Of a stretch of DNA of 62,854 nt, positions 9,396 to 18,239 are shown in pieces. This stretch comes from Lapidilactobacillus bayanensis (GTDB lineage Bacteria > Bacillota > Bacilli > Lactobacillales > Lactobacillaceae), in NCBI RefSeq assembly GCF_003946695.1, contig NZ_RHOX01000015.1, positions 1 to 62,854 on the forward strand, in the 5' to 3' direction. A program made the translations under genes and the position numbers. Every line of letters starts with the position of its first letter. The stretch's first letter is position 1. The notes below the pieces were generated by a model, which made no database searches, was not told where the DNA came from, and saw nothing but the letters and a program-made list of their open reading frames with translations.

Positions 9396-10028
9396 ATCGA
9401 AAAATATCGAACAATCGCTAAAAATGGCCAAACAGAATTAATCATTAAAAAGTCACGCTTCATTGCTTCAGTTGCACGAGTTGAAGATGAGACGGCTGCT
9501 CAAGATTTTTTAACTGCCACTAAGAAAAAATATCCCAAGGCCAATCATCATTGTTTTGCCTACCAATTAGGTTTCGACAGCGAAGCCCAACGTATGAGTG
9601 ATGACGGTGAGCCCTCTGGAACAGCCGGTTCACCAATTCTAGAGGTTTTAGAAAAGCAAAATCTGGTTAACGTGATCTGTGTCGTCACGCGTTACTTTGG
9701 CGGCATCAAGCTTGGCGCTGGCGGCTTAATTCGTGCCTATGGTTCCGCAACAGCCGCCGGAATTGAAGCCGTCGGTAAAGTTGCCGGAATTTCTCAAGAT
9801 CAATATGAGCTCACCATCAATTACAATCGCCTTGATTTGCTGACCCATTGGCTGACCGAACACAATATCGTCACGACAGATATTAACTACACGGATCAGG
9901 TTTGTCTCAAAATCTGGCTGGATCACGACCACGCAATTAAAACGTTAGCCGCAATTACAGATTTACTAGCAGACCAACTGACGAGTCAAAAAATAAATAG
10001 TGGTTTTAACGAAGTCCCCATTCAATAA
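9396..10028 (+). CDS. YigZ/IMPACT family protein with apparent ATC start
   Basis: The family combines an N-terminal UPF0029/IMPACT domain with a small C-terminal DUF1949 domain; its biochemical role is uncertain. The body (KSRFIASVARVEDE, DDGEPSGTAGSPILEVL, TRYFGGIKLGAGGLIRAYG) is unmistakable. Homologues start a few residues before KYRTI. Here that position reads ATC GAA AAA TAT, 10 nt after AAAGGAG, so the expected ATG is an ATC. The only canonical upstream start is TTG at 9327, which has no ribosome site and would overlap comFA. I annotate the ATC start, giving 210 residues. Confidence 0.88.
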   Translation: MEKYRTIAKNGQTELIIKKSRFIASVARVEDETAAQDFLTATKKKYPKANHHCFAYQLGFDSEAQRMSDDGEPSGTAGSPILEVLEKQNLVNVICVVTRYFGGIKLGAGGLIRAYGSATAAGIEAVGKVAGISQDQYELTINYNRLDLLTHWLTEHNIVTTDINYTDQVCLKIWLDHDHAIKTLAAITDLLADQLTSQKINSGFNEVPIQ

Positions 10029-10044
10029 TAGGGATCACAACACC

Positions 10045-10103
10045 AAAAAAACGTCGACTTCAACTAAGAAAAATTATCTTAGTTAAAATCAACGTCTTTT
10101 TTT
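10045..10103. terminator. Bidirectional terminator between yigZ-like gene and cupin
   Basis: A long stem is built from AACTAAGA/TCTTAGTT, extended by ACGT pairs, with A-runs on the left and T-runs on the right. It can terminate the plus-strand gene at 10028 and the minus-strand cupin fragment. Confidence 0.85.
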
Positions 10104-10111
10104 ACTCTAAA

Positions 10112-10342
10112 TTACAAAAAATCTTTTCGAATCGGGCTAAATGTGTCAAGCACTTCGGACCCTTGCTCCAACACAACGCAACCATGAGGAACATTAGCGG
10201 CAAACTTCAAAACAGCGCCGGCTGTCACAACATAGGACTCATCGCCTTCGTAAAAGCGCAACTTACCGCTCAAAACATAAGTGATCTGTTCCTCAGGATG
10301 ATGATGTAAACTGACTGTCTCGGTAAAATCTTTAATTAACAT
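10112..10342 (-). pseudogene. Cupin-domain protein, N-terminally truncated
   Basis: The 76 residues contain both cupin motifs: HHHPEEQITYVLSGKLRFYEG, which holds the metal-binding histidines and glutamate, and VPHGCVVLEQG with the second histidine. They end in the family's typical FSPIRKDFL. Stand-alone cupins of this kind are about 105-115 residues, so roughly 30 N-terminal residues (the first beta strands) are missing. The ATG is preceded by stop codons and an AT-rich stretch without a ribosome site. This looks like a decayed gene, though a short expressed form cannot be excluded. Confidence 0.6.
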
Positions 10343-10482
10343 TTATTATTAAAATAAAGTAGAGAAAACGGACTATCGGCTTCTAAAAATTATTGAACTT
10401 TTCTCAATCAAGGTGCCCTCTTAACTTGAAGACACACCCTAAAAATAACCAATAACCATAGATTATTCTCTTAAATATAAGT

Positions 10483-11577
10483 TTATTTGTTTGAATCATG
10501 CAAATCATCATTGTTAATATGCCCAGATAATTTTTGCGCGATTTTCAGTAAATGCAAGTTGGTAATCCCAATGGCTTCCAGTAACAAATCAACCCCGACT
10601 AAAATCGCTAATGTCAATAAAATATTGCCGGCTCTAGATGACAAAGGATACAGCAATGAAACAAACGAAAAAATCAAGGACAACCCATAGATAATCAGCA
10701 CCGTCTGTCGCTGCGTAAAACCAAGTTTCAATAATTGGTGATGTAAATGCCGCTTGTCTGGCCGCATAATTGGCTCTTTGTTCCATAAGCGTCGGATAAT
10801 CGCATAAGCAGTGTCAATAATCGGAATGCCTAAAATGACGATGGGAATAATCAACGATACAAAAGTCACATTTTTTAATCCCTTTAGTGAAAGAACCGCG
10901 ATCATAAAGCCAATAAACAAAGAACCTGTATCACCGAGATAAATACTAGCCGGGTAAAAATTATGTGGCAAGAAACCGATCAACGCTGCTGCCAAACAAA
11001 AAATTAGAATACTGGGATAAGCATTGGCCACATTTAAAAAGAAAAAACCAATTACCCCCATTGTAAAAAGTCCAATGATCGACACCCCGGTTGCTAGGCC
11101 ATCCAGCCCGTCAATTAAGTTGACCGCATTGGTAATCGCCACAATCCACACAATCGTCACTGGAAACTGCCACCAGCCTAAGTTGAAGTTACCAATGAAT
11201 GGAATCGTTAAATTATTCATTCGAATGCCTGCCAAGAAATAAATTACCAAGCTGGCCATCACAATGCCAATCAGTTTCTTCCAAGGCGATATTTCTCGAA
11301 TGTCATCAATAATTCCGACTAGAACAATTATACATTCTGCACAAAACACAGCAATTAATTCATGAGTAGGAAATTGATTCCGCAACAATACAAAAGTGGC
11401 GAAAGTAAACGCAACAAAAATACCGAGACCGCCTAAAGTCGGCATAGGTTTGGTGTTGATACGTCTAGCATTAGGTTGGTCCTCTGCGCCCAAGATAATC
11501 GCAATTTTACGAACGAACGGCGTCACAACAGCAGCTAAAATCATGGTAAAAATAAGTTTTACAACAATCGCAAACAC
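10483..11577 (-). CDS. tagO: Undecaprenyl-phosphate GlcNAc-1-phosphate transferase TagO/WecA
   Basis: TagO transfers GlcNAc-1-P from UDP-GlcNAc to undecaprenyl phosphate, the first step of wall teichoic acid (and some polysaccharide) synthesis. It is an integral membrane MraY-family enzyme with about ten hydrophobic helices. Family motifs are DDIREISPWKKL, NAVNLIDGLDGLA (catalytic aspartates) and the cytosolic HxH motif in RPDKRHLHHQLL. I chose the GTG at 11577 (reads VFAIVVK) because AGGTGA sits 5 nt upstream; a GTG three codons earlier is too close to that site. Length 364. No teichoic acid genes flank it. Confidence 0.93.
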   Translation of the reverse strand: MFAIVVKLIFTMILAAVVTPFVRKIAIILGAEDQPNARRINTKPMPTLGGLGIFVAFTFATFVLLRNQFPTHELIAVFCAECIIVLVGIIDDIREISPWKKLIGIVMASLVIYFLAGIRMNNLTIPFIGNFNLGWWQFPVTIVWIVAITNAVNLIDGLDGLATGVSIIGLFTMGVIGFFFLNVANAYPSILIFCLAAALIGFLPHNFYPASIYLGDTGSLFIGFMIAVLSLKGLKNVTFVSLIIPIVILGIPIIDTAYAIIRRLWNKEPIMRPDKRHLHHQLLKLGFTQRQTVLIIYGLSLIFSFVSLLYPLSSRAGNILLTLAILVGVDLLLEAIGITNLHLLKIAQKLSGHINNDDLHDSNK

Positions 11578-11683
11578 TGACTTCACCTGTTTTCAGATTG
11601 ATTTGTCTTAAATATAGCATACTCAGACATTTTTTTGCGTTTTCATACGACAATTAGCACGCCAAAATTTAATGATTGCCACA

Positions 11684-11720
11684 AAAAATAGAGCTGAGAA
11701 AAATCCCGGCTCTATTTTTG
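11684..11720. terminator. Terminator after rny and repeat B2
   Basis: AAAAATAGAGC and GCTCTATTTTT form a stem around CCGGGATTTTTCTCA with T-rich flanks on either strand. It lies about 110 nt beyond the rny stop. Confidence 0.8.
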
Positions 11721-11734
11721 ACGTTTTAAAACAA

Positions 11735-11831
11735 CTGATTGCTATGCTTAACTAGAAATCTCATCTGGGTTACACCCAGCTGTACTTCCTCTTTAAGGCC
11801 ACGCAATCAACCCGTTGCTTTTCGCACTCTC
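11735..11831 (-). repeat. Dispersed palindromic repeat B, copy B2 (one unit)
   Basis: One unit with the hairpin CTGGGTT...ACCCAG and the end motif CCCGTTGCTTTTCGCACTCT. It abuts the rny stop codon, so in the mRNA it forms the start of the 3' untranslated region. It is closely similar to the first unit of B1. Confidence 0.75.
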
Positions 11832-13400
11832 TTATTTTGCGTACTCGATTGTTCGCGTTTCGCGAATAACGGTAACTTTAACGTGTCCTGGATATTCAAG
11901 CTCTTGTTCAATTTGATTCTTAATTTCTCGAGCAAGAACAATCGCTTTATCATCAGAAATCTTATCGGGTTTCACAACCACCCGAATTTCTCGTCCAGCT
12001 TGAATTGCAAAACTATGATCAACACCCTCATGAGCATTGGCAATGTTTTCCAATTTTTCCAAACGATGAATATAGTTCTCTAATGACTCAGAACGTGCTC
12101 CTGGTCGTGCTGCTGAAATTGCATCGGCCGCTGCAACAATCACAGCGATTGATGACGTTGGTTCAACATCACCATGATGCGATGCAATCGTATTGATCAC
12201 AACTGGAGATTCATGATATTTCGTTGCCAATTCTACCCCAATCTCAACATGAGAACCATCAACCTCATGATCGATTGCCTTACCTATATCGTGTAATAAT
12301 CCTGCGCGTTTTGCTAAATCAACGTCTTCATCAAGTTCAGCCGCTAAAACACCAGATAATTTTGCTACTTCAATGGAGTGATTAAGGACATTTTGTCCAT
12401 AACTTGTCCGGAAATGCATGCGACCGACAATCTTAATTAAGTCAGGGTTCATTGAATGAATTCCCAACTCAAAAATAGCCTGCTCGCCCAAATCGCGAAT
12501 TCGCTCATCCATTTCTTTACGTGCTTTTTCAACCATCTCTTCAATTCGCGCCGGATGAATCCGACCGTCTTGAATCAACTTCTCTAATGCGAGTCGCGCA
12601 ATTTCCCGTCTGATTGGATCAAAGCCGCTAAGAACTACCGTTTCTGGCGTATCATCAATAATTAAATCAATACCCGTCAACGTTTCTAGAGTTCTGATAT
12701 TACGGCCTTCACGACCGATAATCCGGCCTTTCATCTCGTCATTAGGCAGTGTCACAACTGTCACAGTATTCTCAGTTACAAGATCCGCTGCACTACGCTG
12801 AATAGCATCAACAATTAGGCTACGTGCCTTCTTATCTGCTTCTTGCTTACCAGTTGCTTCACTCTCACGTATCATCACGGCACGCTCATGAGTCAATTGC
12901 TCACTCAATTCATCAGTGATCTCCTGACGCGCCTGTTCTTTCGTTAAACCAGCAACGCGTTCTAATTCCTGCTGTTGCTGCTCAACGATTTTCCCAACAT
13001 TAGCTTGTTGCGTTTCAACCTCTGCCTGCTTAGCAGTTAACCGATTCTCACGATCGTCAAGATTAGTCTCCTTCTTATCGAGAGCATCGTCCTTGCGGTC
13101 AAGGGTTTCTTCGCGTTGTAAAACACGATTTTCGGAGCGTTGCACTTCATTACGACGTTCCTTCAGCTCATTTTCAACGTCAGTCCGATATTTATGACTT
13201 TCCTCACGAGCCTCAAGTAGTGCTTCTTTCTTAGCGGTTTTAGCTTCTTGATTAGCTTTTGCCAGGATATCTTCGGCCGTTTTCTTAGCCTCAATCATAT
13301 TCTTTTCATAGGTATTCTTGCGGAACGTATAACCCACAGTTCCACCTACAGCTAGTCCGATGACGACAAACACGAGGATTATTAGTGTTGTTGCAAACAT
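11832..13400 (-). CDS. rny: Ribonuclease Y
   Basis: RNase Y is a membrane-anchored endoribonuclease that initiates mRNA decay in Firmicutes. The sequence shows an N-terminal membrane helix (about residues 3-23), a long charged coiled coil (25-200, rich in E/K/Q), a KH domain with [17 protein letters not shown] (about 220), and an HD domain with LLHDIGKA (about 365). Length of 522 residues is typical. The start has GAGGTG upstream. It is the last gene of the recA-cinA-pgsA neighbourhood. Confidence 0.97.
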   Translation of the reverse strand: MFATTLIILVFVVIGLAVGGTVGYTFRKNTYEKNMIEAKKTAEDILAKANQEAKTAKKEALLEAREESHKYRTDVENELKERRNEVQRSENRVLQREETLDRKDDALDKKETNLDDRENRLTAKQAEVETQQANVGKIVEQQQQELERVAGLTKEQARQEITDELSEQLTHERAVMIRESEATGKQEADKKARSLIVDAIQRSAADLVTENTVTVVTLPNDEMKGRIIGREGRNIRTLETLTGIDLIIDDTPETVVLSGFDPIRREIARLALEKLIQDGRIHPARIEEMVEKARKEMDERIRDLGEQAIFELGIHSMNPDLIKIVGRMHFRTSYGQNVLNHSIEVAKLSGVLAAELDEDVDLAKRAGLLHDIGKAIDHEVDGSHVEIGVELATKYHESPVVINTIASHHGDVEPTSSIAVIVAAADAISAARPGARSESLENYIHRLEKLENIANAHEGVDHSFAIQAGREIRVVVKPDKISDDKAIVLAREIKNQIEQELEYPGHVKVTVIRETRTIEYAK

Positions 13401-13539
13401 ACACTACACCTCCGTATCATCAAAAAATACTAAAGTAAATTTTAAAGATGTTCAATTTTTAAAGATTATCTACACATGAATTATTTTAGCTTTAATAAAT
13501 ATCAGTGTCAATCAAGCAACTAGTGAATCCGCCCAATAT

Positions 13540-13572
13540 AAAAAAATAAAGCCTGTCAATACAAGCTTTATC
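13540..13572 (-). terminator. Terminator after recA
   Basis: On the minus strand, ATAAAGC and GCTTTAT enclose a roughly 12-nt loop and are followed by TTTTTTTA. It lies about 40 nt after the recA stop. Confidence 0.75.
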
Positions 13573-13611
13573 ATCTATCTTTTAAAATATATCGTCGTTA
13601 TAACGATTGTG

Positions 13612-14673
13612 CTATTCTGACAGCAAATCTGTCTCTTCAACCTTTTTGTCAGCTTCTGTTTCTTCAGCAGTCGCTGCTGGACCGTCCATCTCATAGGCAA
13701 CGCGGACCTTTTGTCGAATCTCAGCTTCAGTATCAGGATGATCAACCAAATACTGTTTAGCATTTTCACGGCCTTGACCGATATGTTCGTCGTTATAAGA
13801 GTACCATGAACCACTCTTCTTAACAATTTCCTTGTCAGCGGCCATATCAATCAATTCACCGGTCTGGGAAATACCATGACCGTACATGATATCGACAATT
13901 GCCAGTTTAAATGGTGGCGCAACTTTATTTTTAACGACTTTGATTTTAACGCGGTTACCAATAATATCGGTACCTTCTTTAATCTGTTCAGCACGCCGAA
14001 CTTCTAGACGAATCGTTGCATAGAATTTCAACGCACGACCACCCGGAGTTGTCTCTGGATTACCAAACATGATGCCGACTTTCTCACGAATCTGATTAAT
14101 AAAAATAGCAATTGTTTTAGTCTTATTAATCTTACCAGAAAGTTTACGTAGTGCCTGCGACATTAAACGTGCTTGCAAACCCACATGTGCATCACCCATT
14201 TCGCCTTCAATTTCGGCACGAGGTACCAATGCGGCGACAGAGTCAATCACAATAATATCAACGGCACCACTGGTTACTAAGGCATCAGCAATTTCCAAAC
14301 CCTGTTCACCTGTATCTGGCTGTGAAAGCAACAAGTCATCGATATTAACGCCTAAAGCGGTAGCATACGCTGGATCCATGGCATTTTCTGCATCAATATA
14401 GGCAGCCGTTCCGCCATTGCGTTGTACTTCAGCAACCGCATGCAACGCAACGGTTGTTTTACCTGAACTTTCAGGACCATAAACTTCGACAATTCGGCCA
14501 CGCGGATATCCGCCAACACCAAGTGCGTTATCCAAAGCTAATGACCCGGTCGAAATTGTTTCAATTTGCGTATCGACTTTATCGCCCATGCGCATAATGG
14601 CACCCTTACCATAATTCTTTTCAATCTTTTTAAGTGCAGCGTCTAAAGCTGCTTGACGTTCATCTTTAGCCAT
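13612..14673 (-). CDS. recA: Recombinase RecA
   Basis: RecA forms the ATP-dependent filament for homologous strand exchange and triggers LexA self-cleavage. It has Walker [10 protein letters not shown] (about residue 66), the DNA-binding loop segments around [16 protein letters not shown] and [10 protein letters not shown], and an acidic C-terminal tail ([15 protein letters not shown]). Length is 353. AAGGAG precedes the ATG. It has its own SOS-type promoter (14769-14819) in the gap to cinA; in many Firmicutes read-through from cinA also contributes. Confidence 0.98.
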   Translation of the reverse strand: MAKDERQAALDAALKKIEKNYGKGAIMRMGDKVDTQIETISTGSLALDNALGVGGYPRGRIVEVYGPESSGKTTVALHAVAEVQRNGGTAAYIDAENAMDPAYATALGVNIDDLLLSQPDTGEQGLEIADALVTSGAVDIIVIDSVAALVPRAEIEGEMGDAHVGLQARLMSQALRKLSGKINKTKTIAIFINQIREKVGIMFGNPETTPGGRALKFYATIRLEVRRAEQIKEGTDIIGNRVKIKVVKNKVAPPFKLAIVDIMYGHGISQTGELIDMAADKEIVKKSGSWYSYNDEHIGQGRENAKQYLVDHPDTEAEIRQKVRVAYEMDGPAATAEETEADKKVEETDLLSE

Positions 14674-14768
14674 ACTAATCTCCTTTAACAGTTATGATGA
14701 TGGTTAACTAATCAGAGCCTTTAATTATTGTTAACAAATCGATTATTCCCGTAATTAATTCACAACTA

Positions 14769-14797
14769 ATTTTACCGATATTTTTCCTAAAAGGCAA
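14769..14797 (-). promoter_or_regulatory. Promoter of recA
   Basis: The minus strand reads TTGCCT, a 17-nt spacer, then TAAAAT, about 95 nt before the recA start. The SOS box lies 8 nt upstream of the -35 hexamer. Confidence 0.6.
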
Positions 14798-14805
14798 GCA
14801 ATAAA

Positions 14806-14819
14806 CGAACAAATGTTCT
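14806..14819. promoter_or_regulatory. LexA/DinR SOS box upstream of recA
   Basis: CGAACAAATGTTCT matches the Gram-positive SOS consensus (GAAC, four bases, GTTC) in both half-sites. It overlaps the cinA stop codon and lies just upstream of the recA promoter, the expected place for LexA repression. Confidence 0.8.
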
Positions 14820-16062
14820 ATTTATTATTTAGTTGATCATAAAGCATCTTTAAACCTGCTTCAACAGAACGACCGCGAATTTCATTGCGCTCACCAGCAA
14901 AGTGATACTCCGCGACAATTGTTGGTCGATCTCGCATCGCTAAGGCAATAAAAACAGTACCTACTGGTTTACCTTCTAATTCATCTGGGCCGGCAACACC
15001 AGTAAAGCCTAACCCAAAATCCGTAGATAATTTGCGTTCTGAAAGTTCGGCCATCTCCTCGGCAACTTTGGCACTTACCACACCGTTGTCTTCAATCGTT
15101 GCGGATTTAATCCCGAGTAACTGTTCTTTCACCCCATTAGCATAAGTGACAAAACCACCTGGAAAAACTTCTGAAGCGCCAGAGATTGAAGCTAACGTTG
15201 CCTGAAATAATCCCGCCGTCAAGCTCTCTGCAGCAGTGACCGTCAGCTGTTTTTCTTTTAATAAACGAACAACTTCATCACTCACACGACGATCTTCACC
15301 CGCACCGACATAATACTCACTCAGGCGATTTTTTACCTCTGTAATTAGCGGCGTCAGCAACTGCATCGCCGCTTCTTCAGAATCGGCTCGTGCAGTTAGG
15401 CGGACGCCTACTTCGTAATCTTTAATATACGTGGCAATCGTCGGATTTCGCTGTTGGTCAATTAAATCGGCCAAACAATCAGCAATAGAGCTTTCACCAC
15501 TACCAAAGAACCGCAACATCCGCGACATAAAAATCTGTTGCCTACCAGCTAACCGAGCCAAACGTGGTTCAACTTCATGATCAACCATTGGCAACATTTC
15601 TCGTGGCGGTCCAGGCAACACAAAATAATCATGATCATCCTTACTAAGATAACTACCAACGGCTAAGCCCGTTTGATTCTTCAATGGTTCACCACCATCA
15701 AGATAATAAGCTTGGGCCAAATTATTGGCGGGCATTTTCTTTTGGGTTTGTTGCTGCCAAGCCGTTAATTTTGCTAATGCATTAGCGTCCGTTTTTAACG
15801 AAATTCCCAGATGTTGTGCTAACGTTTGCTTCGTTAGATCGTCCGGTGTTGGTCCCAATCCACCAATTAGAAAAATAAGATGACTACGTGTTTCTGCCAA
15901 TTCAATGGTACTTGCCAAACGTTTCGGATTGTCACCGACAACTGTTTGATAATATGAAGGGACACCGTAACGTGCCAATAATTTTGCAACATATTGCGCA
16001 TTTGTATTTACAATTTCGCCAAGTAACATTTCCGTTCCCACAGCAATAATTTCTGCATTCAT
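14818..16062 (-). CDS. cinA: CinA: competence/damage-inducible nicotinamide-nucleotide amidohydrolase
   Basis: CinA combines an N-terminal MoeA/MogA-like (COG1058) domain, residues 1-170 with GGLGPTPDDLT, and a C-terminal NMN deamidase domain, about 255-410 with AESLTAGLFQATLASISGAS. It recycles pyridine nucleotides and is linked to RecA during transformation. Length of 414 is normal. GGAGGG precedes the ATG. Its position directly upstream of recA is conserved in Firmicutes. Confidence 0.95.
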   Translation of the reverse strand: MNAEIIAVGTEMLLGEIVNTNAQYVAKLLARYGVPSYYQTVVGDNPKRLASTIELAETRSHLIFLIGGLGPTPDDLTKQTLAQHLGISLKTDANALAKLTAWQQQTQKKMPANNLAQAYYLDGGEPLKNQTGLAVGSYLSKDDHDYFVLPGPPREMLPMVDHEVEPRLARLAGRQQIFMSRMLRFFGSGESSIADCLADLIDQQRNPTIATYIKDYEVGVRLTARADSEEAAMQLLTPLITEVKNRLSEYYVGAGEDRRVSDEVVRLLKEKQLTVTAAESLTAGLFQATLASISGASEVFPGGFVTYANGVKEQLLGIKSATIEDNGVVSAKVAEEMAELSERKLSTDFGLGFTGVAGPDELEGKPVGTVFIALAMRDRPTIVAEYHFAGERNEIRGRSVEAGLKMLYDQLNNK

Positions 16063-16221
16063 TGATTACCCTCCATAGTTTAATTACCCGAAAAGGTGAT
16101 AGATTTTTTAAGAAATTTTCGAATTACTGCAACGTTTTAATTGTACGGCAAAACTACCATAAAAGCTCGCACTGACTGTTTCAAATTATTCGAAGTGATT
16201 ACAAAAACGGGCAATATCAAA

Positions 16222-16264
16222 TAACAAAGGAGCCAAGATAAAAATCTCTGCTCCTTTGTTTTGC
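16222..16264. terminator. Terminator-like hairpin between cinA and the 95-codon ORF
   Basis: AACAAAGGAGC and GCTCCTTTGTT form an 11-bp stem with a roughly 18-nt loop, with T-rich flanks on the plus strand and weaker ones on minus. It lies between the cinA promoter region and the ORF at 16298-16585. Confidence 0.7.
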
Positions 16265-16297
16265 CATAAGATTTAAGCCTAAATTTTAATGTCTTAA

Positions 16298-16585
16298 CTA
16301 TGTTGCCTTCTTCTTGTGATTTAAAGTAATGTCTGTCTCCTCAAAGTTAATTCCCAGACCACGCATAAATATAATATCTTTTCGATATAAAACTTCATCA
16401 GTCATCTTGGTGGCAACAAGAAAAATCTGTGCATCCTCACTTTGCCTGACACTGATATTTTTCTCTAGCAGATCAACGATAATGTTTAACAAGGTGATAT
16501 GGTGTTTAACATAGAGAACATTCTGATCGAAATGAACGTCTTTCAAGCCTCCAATGAGTTTATGATAATTAATTTCACAAAACAA
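16298..16585 (-). CDS. Hypothetical protein (possible remnant)
   Basis: 95 residues beginning MFCEINYHKLIGGLKDVHF if translated from the TTG at 16585. No family is recognised. The middle (ISVRQSEDAQIFLVATKMTD) looks like ordinary folded protein and the C-terminus is basic. The start is dubious: the TTG has no ribosome site and touches the long pgsA hairpin. The frame lies between two transcription hairpins on the same strand as its neighbours. It may be the 3' part of a gene whose front was lost. Confidence 0.35.
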   Translation of the reverse strand: MFCEINYHKLIGGLKDVHFDQNVLYVKHHITLLNIIVDLLEKNISVRQSEDAQIFLVATKMTDEVLYRKDIIFMRGLGINFEETDITLNHKKKAT

Positions 16586-16587
16586 GG

Positions 16588-16647
16588 AATACTAAGAAGA
16601 GAGAGCTAAATCCAAAAATTGAATTTAGCTCTCTCTTCTTAGTATTC
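16588..16647. terminator. Long perfect hairpin after pgsA
   Basis: A perfect inverted repeat of 25 bp (left arm starting GAATACTAAGAAGAG, right arm ending CTTCTTAGTATTC) with a roughly 10-nt loop. It begins 4 nt after the pgsA stop. The downstream run is CCTTGTTTTG rather than a clean T-tract, so it may act as a terminator or as an mRNA 3'-end stabiliser. Confidence 0.7.
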
Positions 16648-16650
16648 AAA

Positions 16651-17241
16651 TCACTCATTCGTATCTTTAAAAACATCGCGGCCTTTGATGAAGTAATCAG
16701 CACCTGAATAAACTGTAAAGAATAAGCAGATGTATAACATAATTTCACCAAAAGGTAGCGAAATTGCTGCAAAGAAAATATTATTTAACAACAAGAAAAT
16801 AATGGCCAACATTTGTGTGGTTGTTTTAATTTTGCCAGGCATTGCCGCGGCCATTACTTGACCGTTTTGTTCGACGATCAATAAGCGCAAGCCTGTCACT
16901 GCTAATTCACGGCACACGATAATTGCAGCCACCCAAGCCGGTACCTTACCTAACGACACTAAGAAAATAAAAGCAGTCATGACTAACATCTTGTCAGCTA
17001 GCGGATCAGCAAACTTACCAAAGTTCGTAACTAAATGATCACGTCGCGCCAACTTACCATCAAGCAGATCGGTTAGAGAAGCAACAATGAAGACAATCGC
17101 CGCAACAAATTGTTGTACGGGAATATCCGCGCCGCCAATACCAAGTTGTCCCCATTGCCAATTAATGGCAAGTAACAACATGAAAACGGGAATTAAAATA
17201 ATACGAAAAACTGTCAATTTATTCGGTAAATTCATTTTCAT
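16651..17241 (-). CDS. pgsA: CDP-diacylglycerol-glycerol-3-phosphate phosphatidyltransferase
   Basis: PgsA makes phosphatidylglycerolphosphate, the committed step to phosphatidylglycerol. The CDP-alcohol phosphatidyltransferase signature appears as DLLDGKLARRDHLVTNFGKF followed by ADPLADK (about residues 58-82). Several hydrophobic helices fit an integral membrane enzyme. Length is 196. GAGG lies upstream of the ATG. It is 13 nt downstream of rodZ in the conserved ymf-pgsA-cinA order. Confidence 0.96.
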   Translation of the reverse strand: MKMNLPNKLTVFRIILIPVFMLLLAINWQWGQLGIGGADIPVQQFVAAIVFIVASLTDLLDGKLARRDHLVTNFGKFADPLADKMLVMTAFIFLVSLGKVPAWVAAIIVCRELAVTGLRLLIVEQNGQVMAAAMPGKIKTTTQMLAIIFLLLNNIFFAAISLPFGEIMLYICLFFTVYSGADYFIKGRDVFKDTNE

Positions 17242-17254
17242 TCTGGCTTAACCT

Positions 17255-18112
17255 CTAATTATCTGATTCGAAGTTCAATGTGTAATTCTGAACGGATGTG
17301 GCATCTGCTGAGATCGGCACATCTTTATCGTTGATCTTCATCGATGTTGCCGCTGCATTGCCTAAACGAATGGCAATTGATGTGACACCATCTGGAATAA
17401 CGACATCATGCGACTCACCTGCTGCCAAAACTGCCTGCCAAGTACTGCCCGTACCACCAGTAACAGTGACCATTACCCACGCACGTCTAGTTGCTTCCAC
17501 AACAAGTTTGTTACTACCTGAAGGTAAATGTTTAACATTAAACGTCTTAGCATCAGTAGCATCTTGTTTGATCGATAATTCTTGCTTCTTTGAACTTGAC
17601 TTTGAGCTAGCACTTGTCGCTGAGCTCTCTTTGGAACTCGAATCAGTTGCAGACTTCTTCGAAGAAACGGCTTGAGAACTTTGATCAGGTATTTGTGTCT
17701 TAGGTTGGTTAGACAAACGCGAAACATAGAAATATAGACTAGCAATGATCACTAAAGCAACCAAGCCAATAATGATTTTACCTAAATTATTGCGAATTCG
17801 CTTGCCTACAGAATTATTACTGCGACCAGTTGTCCGTTTATTGTTCTCTGCAACTTGTTCATAATCTCGAGGACGCGTCACCGGTGTTTGGTCTTCATAA
17901 TCTTGAACCATTTGTTCGCTATCTAGACCGACCGTTGCTGCATATTGTTTAATAAATCCGCGCACATAAAATTCACCAGGAAGTTCAGCAAACTTACCTT
18001 GTTCTAGTGCAAGTAAATAACGTTTCTGAATCTTTGTGATTTGTTGAAGATCATCTAATGTGTACCCTTTCTCAATTCGGGCACTGCGTAATCTCTTACC
18101 TACTTCATCCAT
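17255..18112 (-). CDS. rodZ: RodZ/YmfM-like helix-turn-helix membrane protein
   Basis: RodZ-type proteins link the MreB elongation machinery to the membrane. The N-terminus is a Cro/CI-type HTH_25 domain (VGKRLRSARIEKGYTLDDLQ). Then come a basic linker, one membrane helix (about residues 110-130, IIIGLVALVIIASLYFYV), a Ser/Lys-rich extracellular linker and a C-terminal DUF4115 beta domain. I chose the ATG at 18112 with GGTGGTG upstream; two in-frame GTG codons at 18127 and 18124 are alternatives. Length 285. The role in shape is inferred from the family. Confidence 0.9.
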   Translation of the reverse strand: MDEVGKRLRSARIEKGYTLDDLQQITKIQKRYLLALEQGKFAELPGEFYVRGFIKQYAATVGLDSEQMVQDYEDQTPVTRPRDYEQVAENNKRTTGRSNNSVGKRIRNNLGKIIIGLVALVIIASLYFYVSRLSNQPKTQIPDQSSQAVSSKKSATDSSSKESSATSASSKSSSKKQELSIKQDATDAKTFNVKHLPSGSNKLVVEATRRAWVMVTVTGGTGSTWQAVLAAGESHDVVIPDGVTSIAIRLGNAAATSMKINDKDVPISADATSVQNYTLNFESDN

Positions 18113-18239
18113 GCTAAATTTCACCACCAGCTATTATCGTTCTTAATTATATCATATCCACCAAGGCGGACCAATTAAGATTGTCTTATTATTCTGGATT
18201 CGGCGCATACCAAGAAGCGTCATGCGTCAGTGCATGTTG

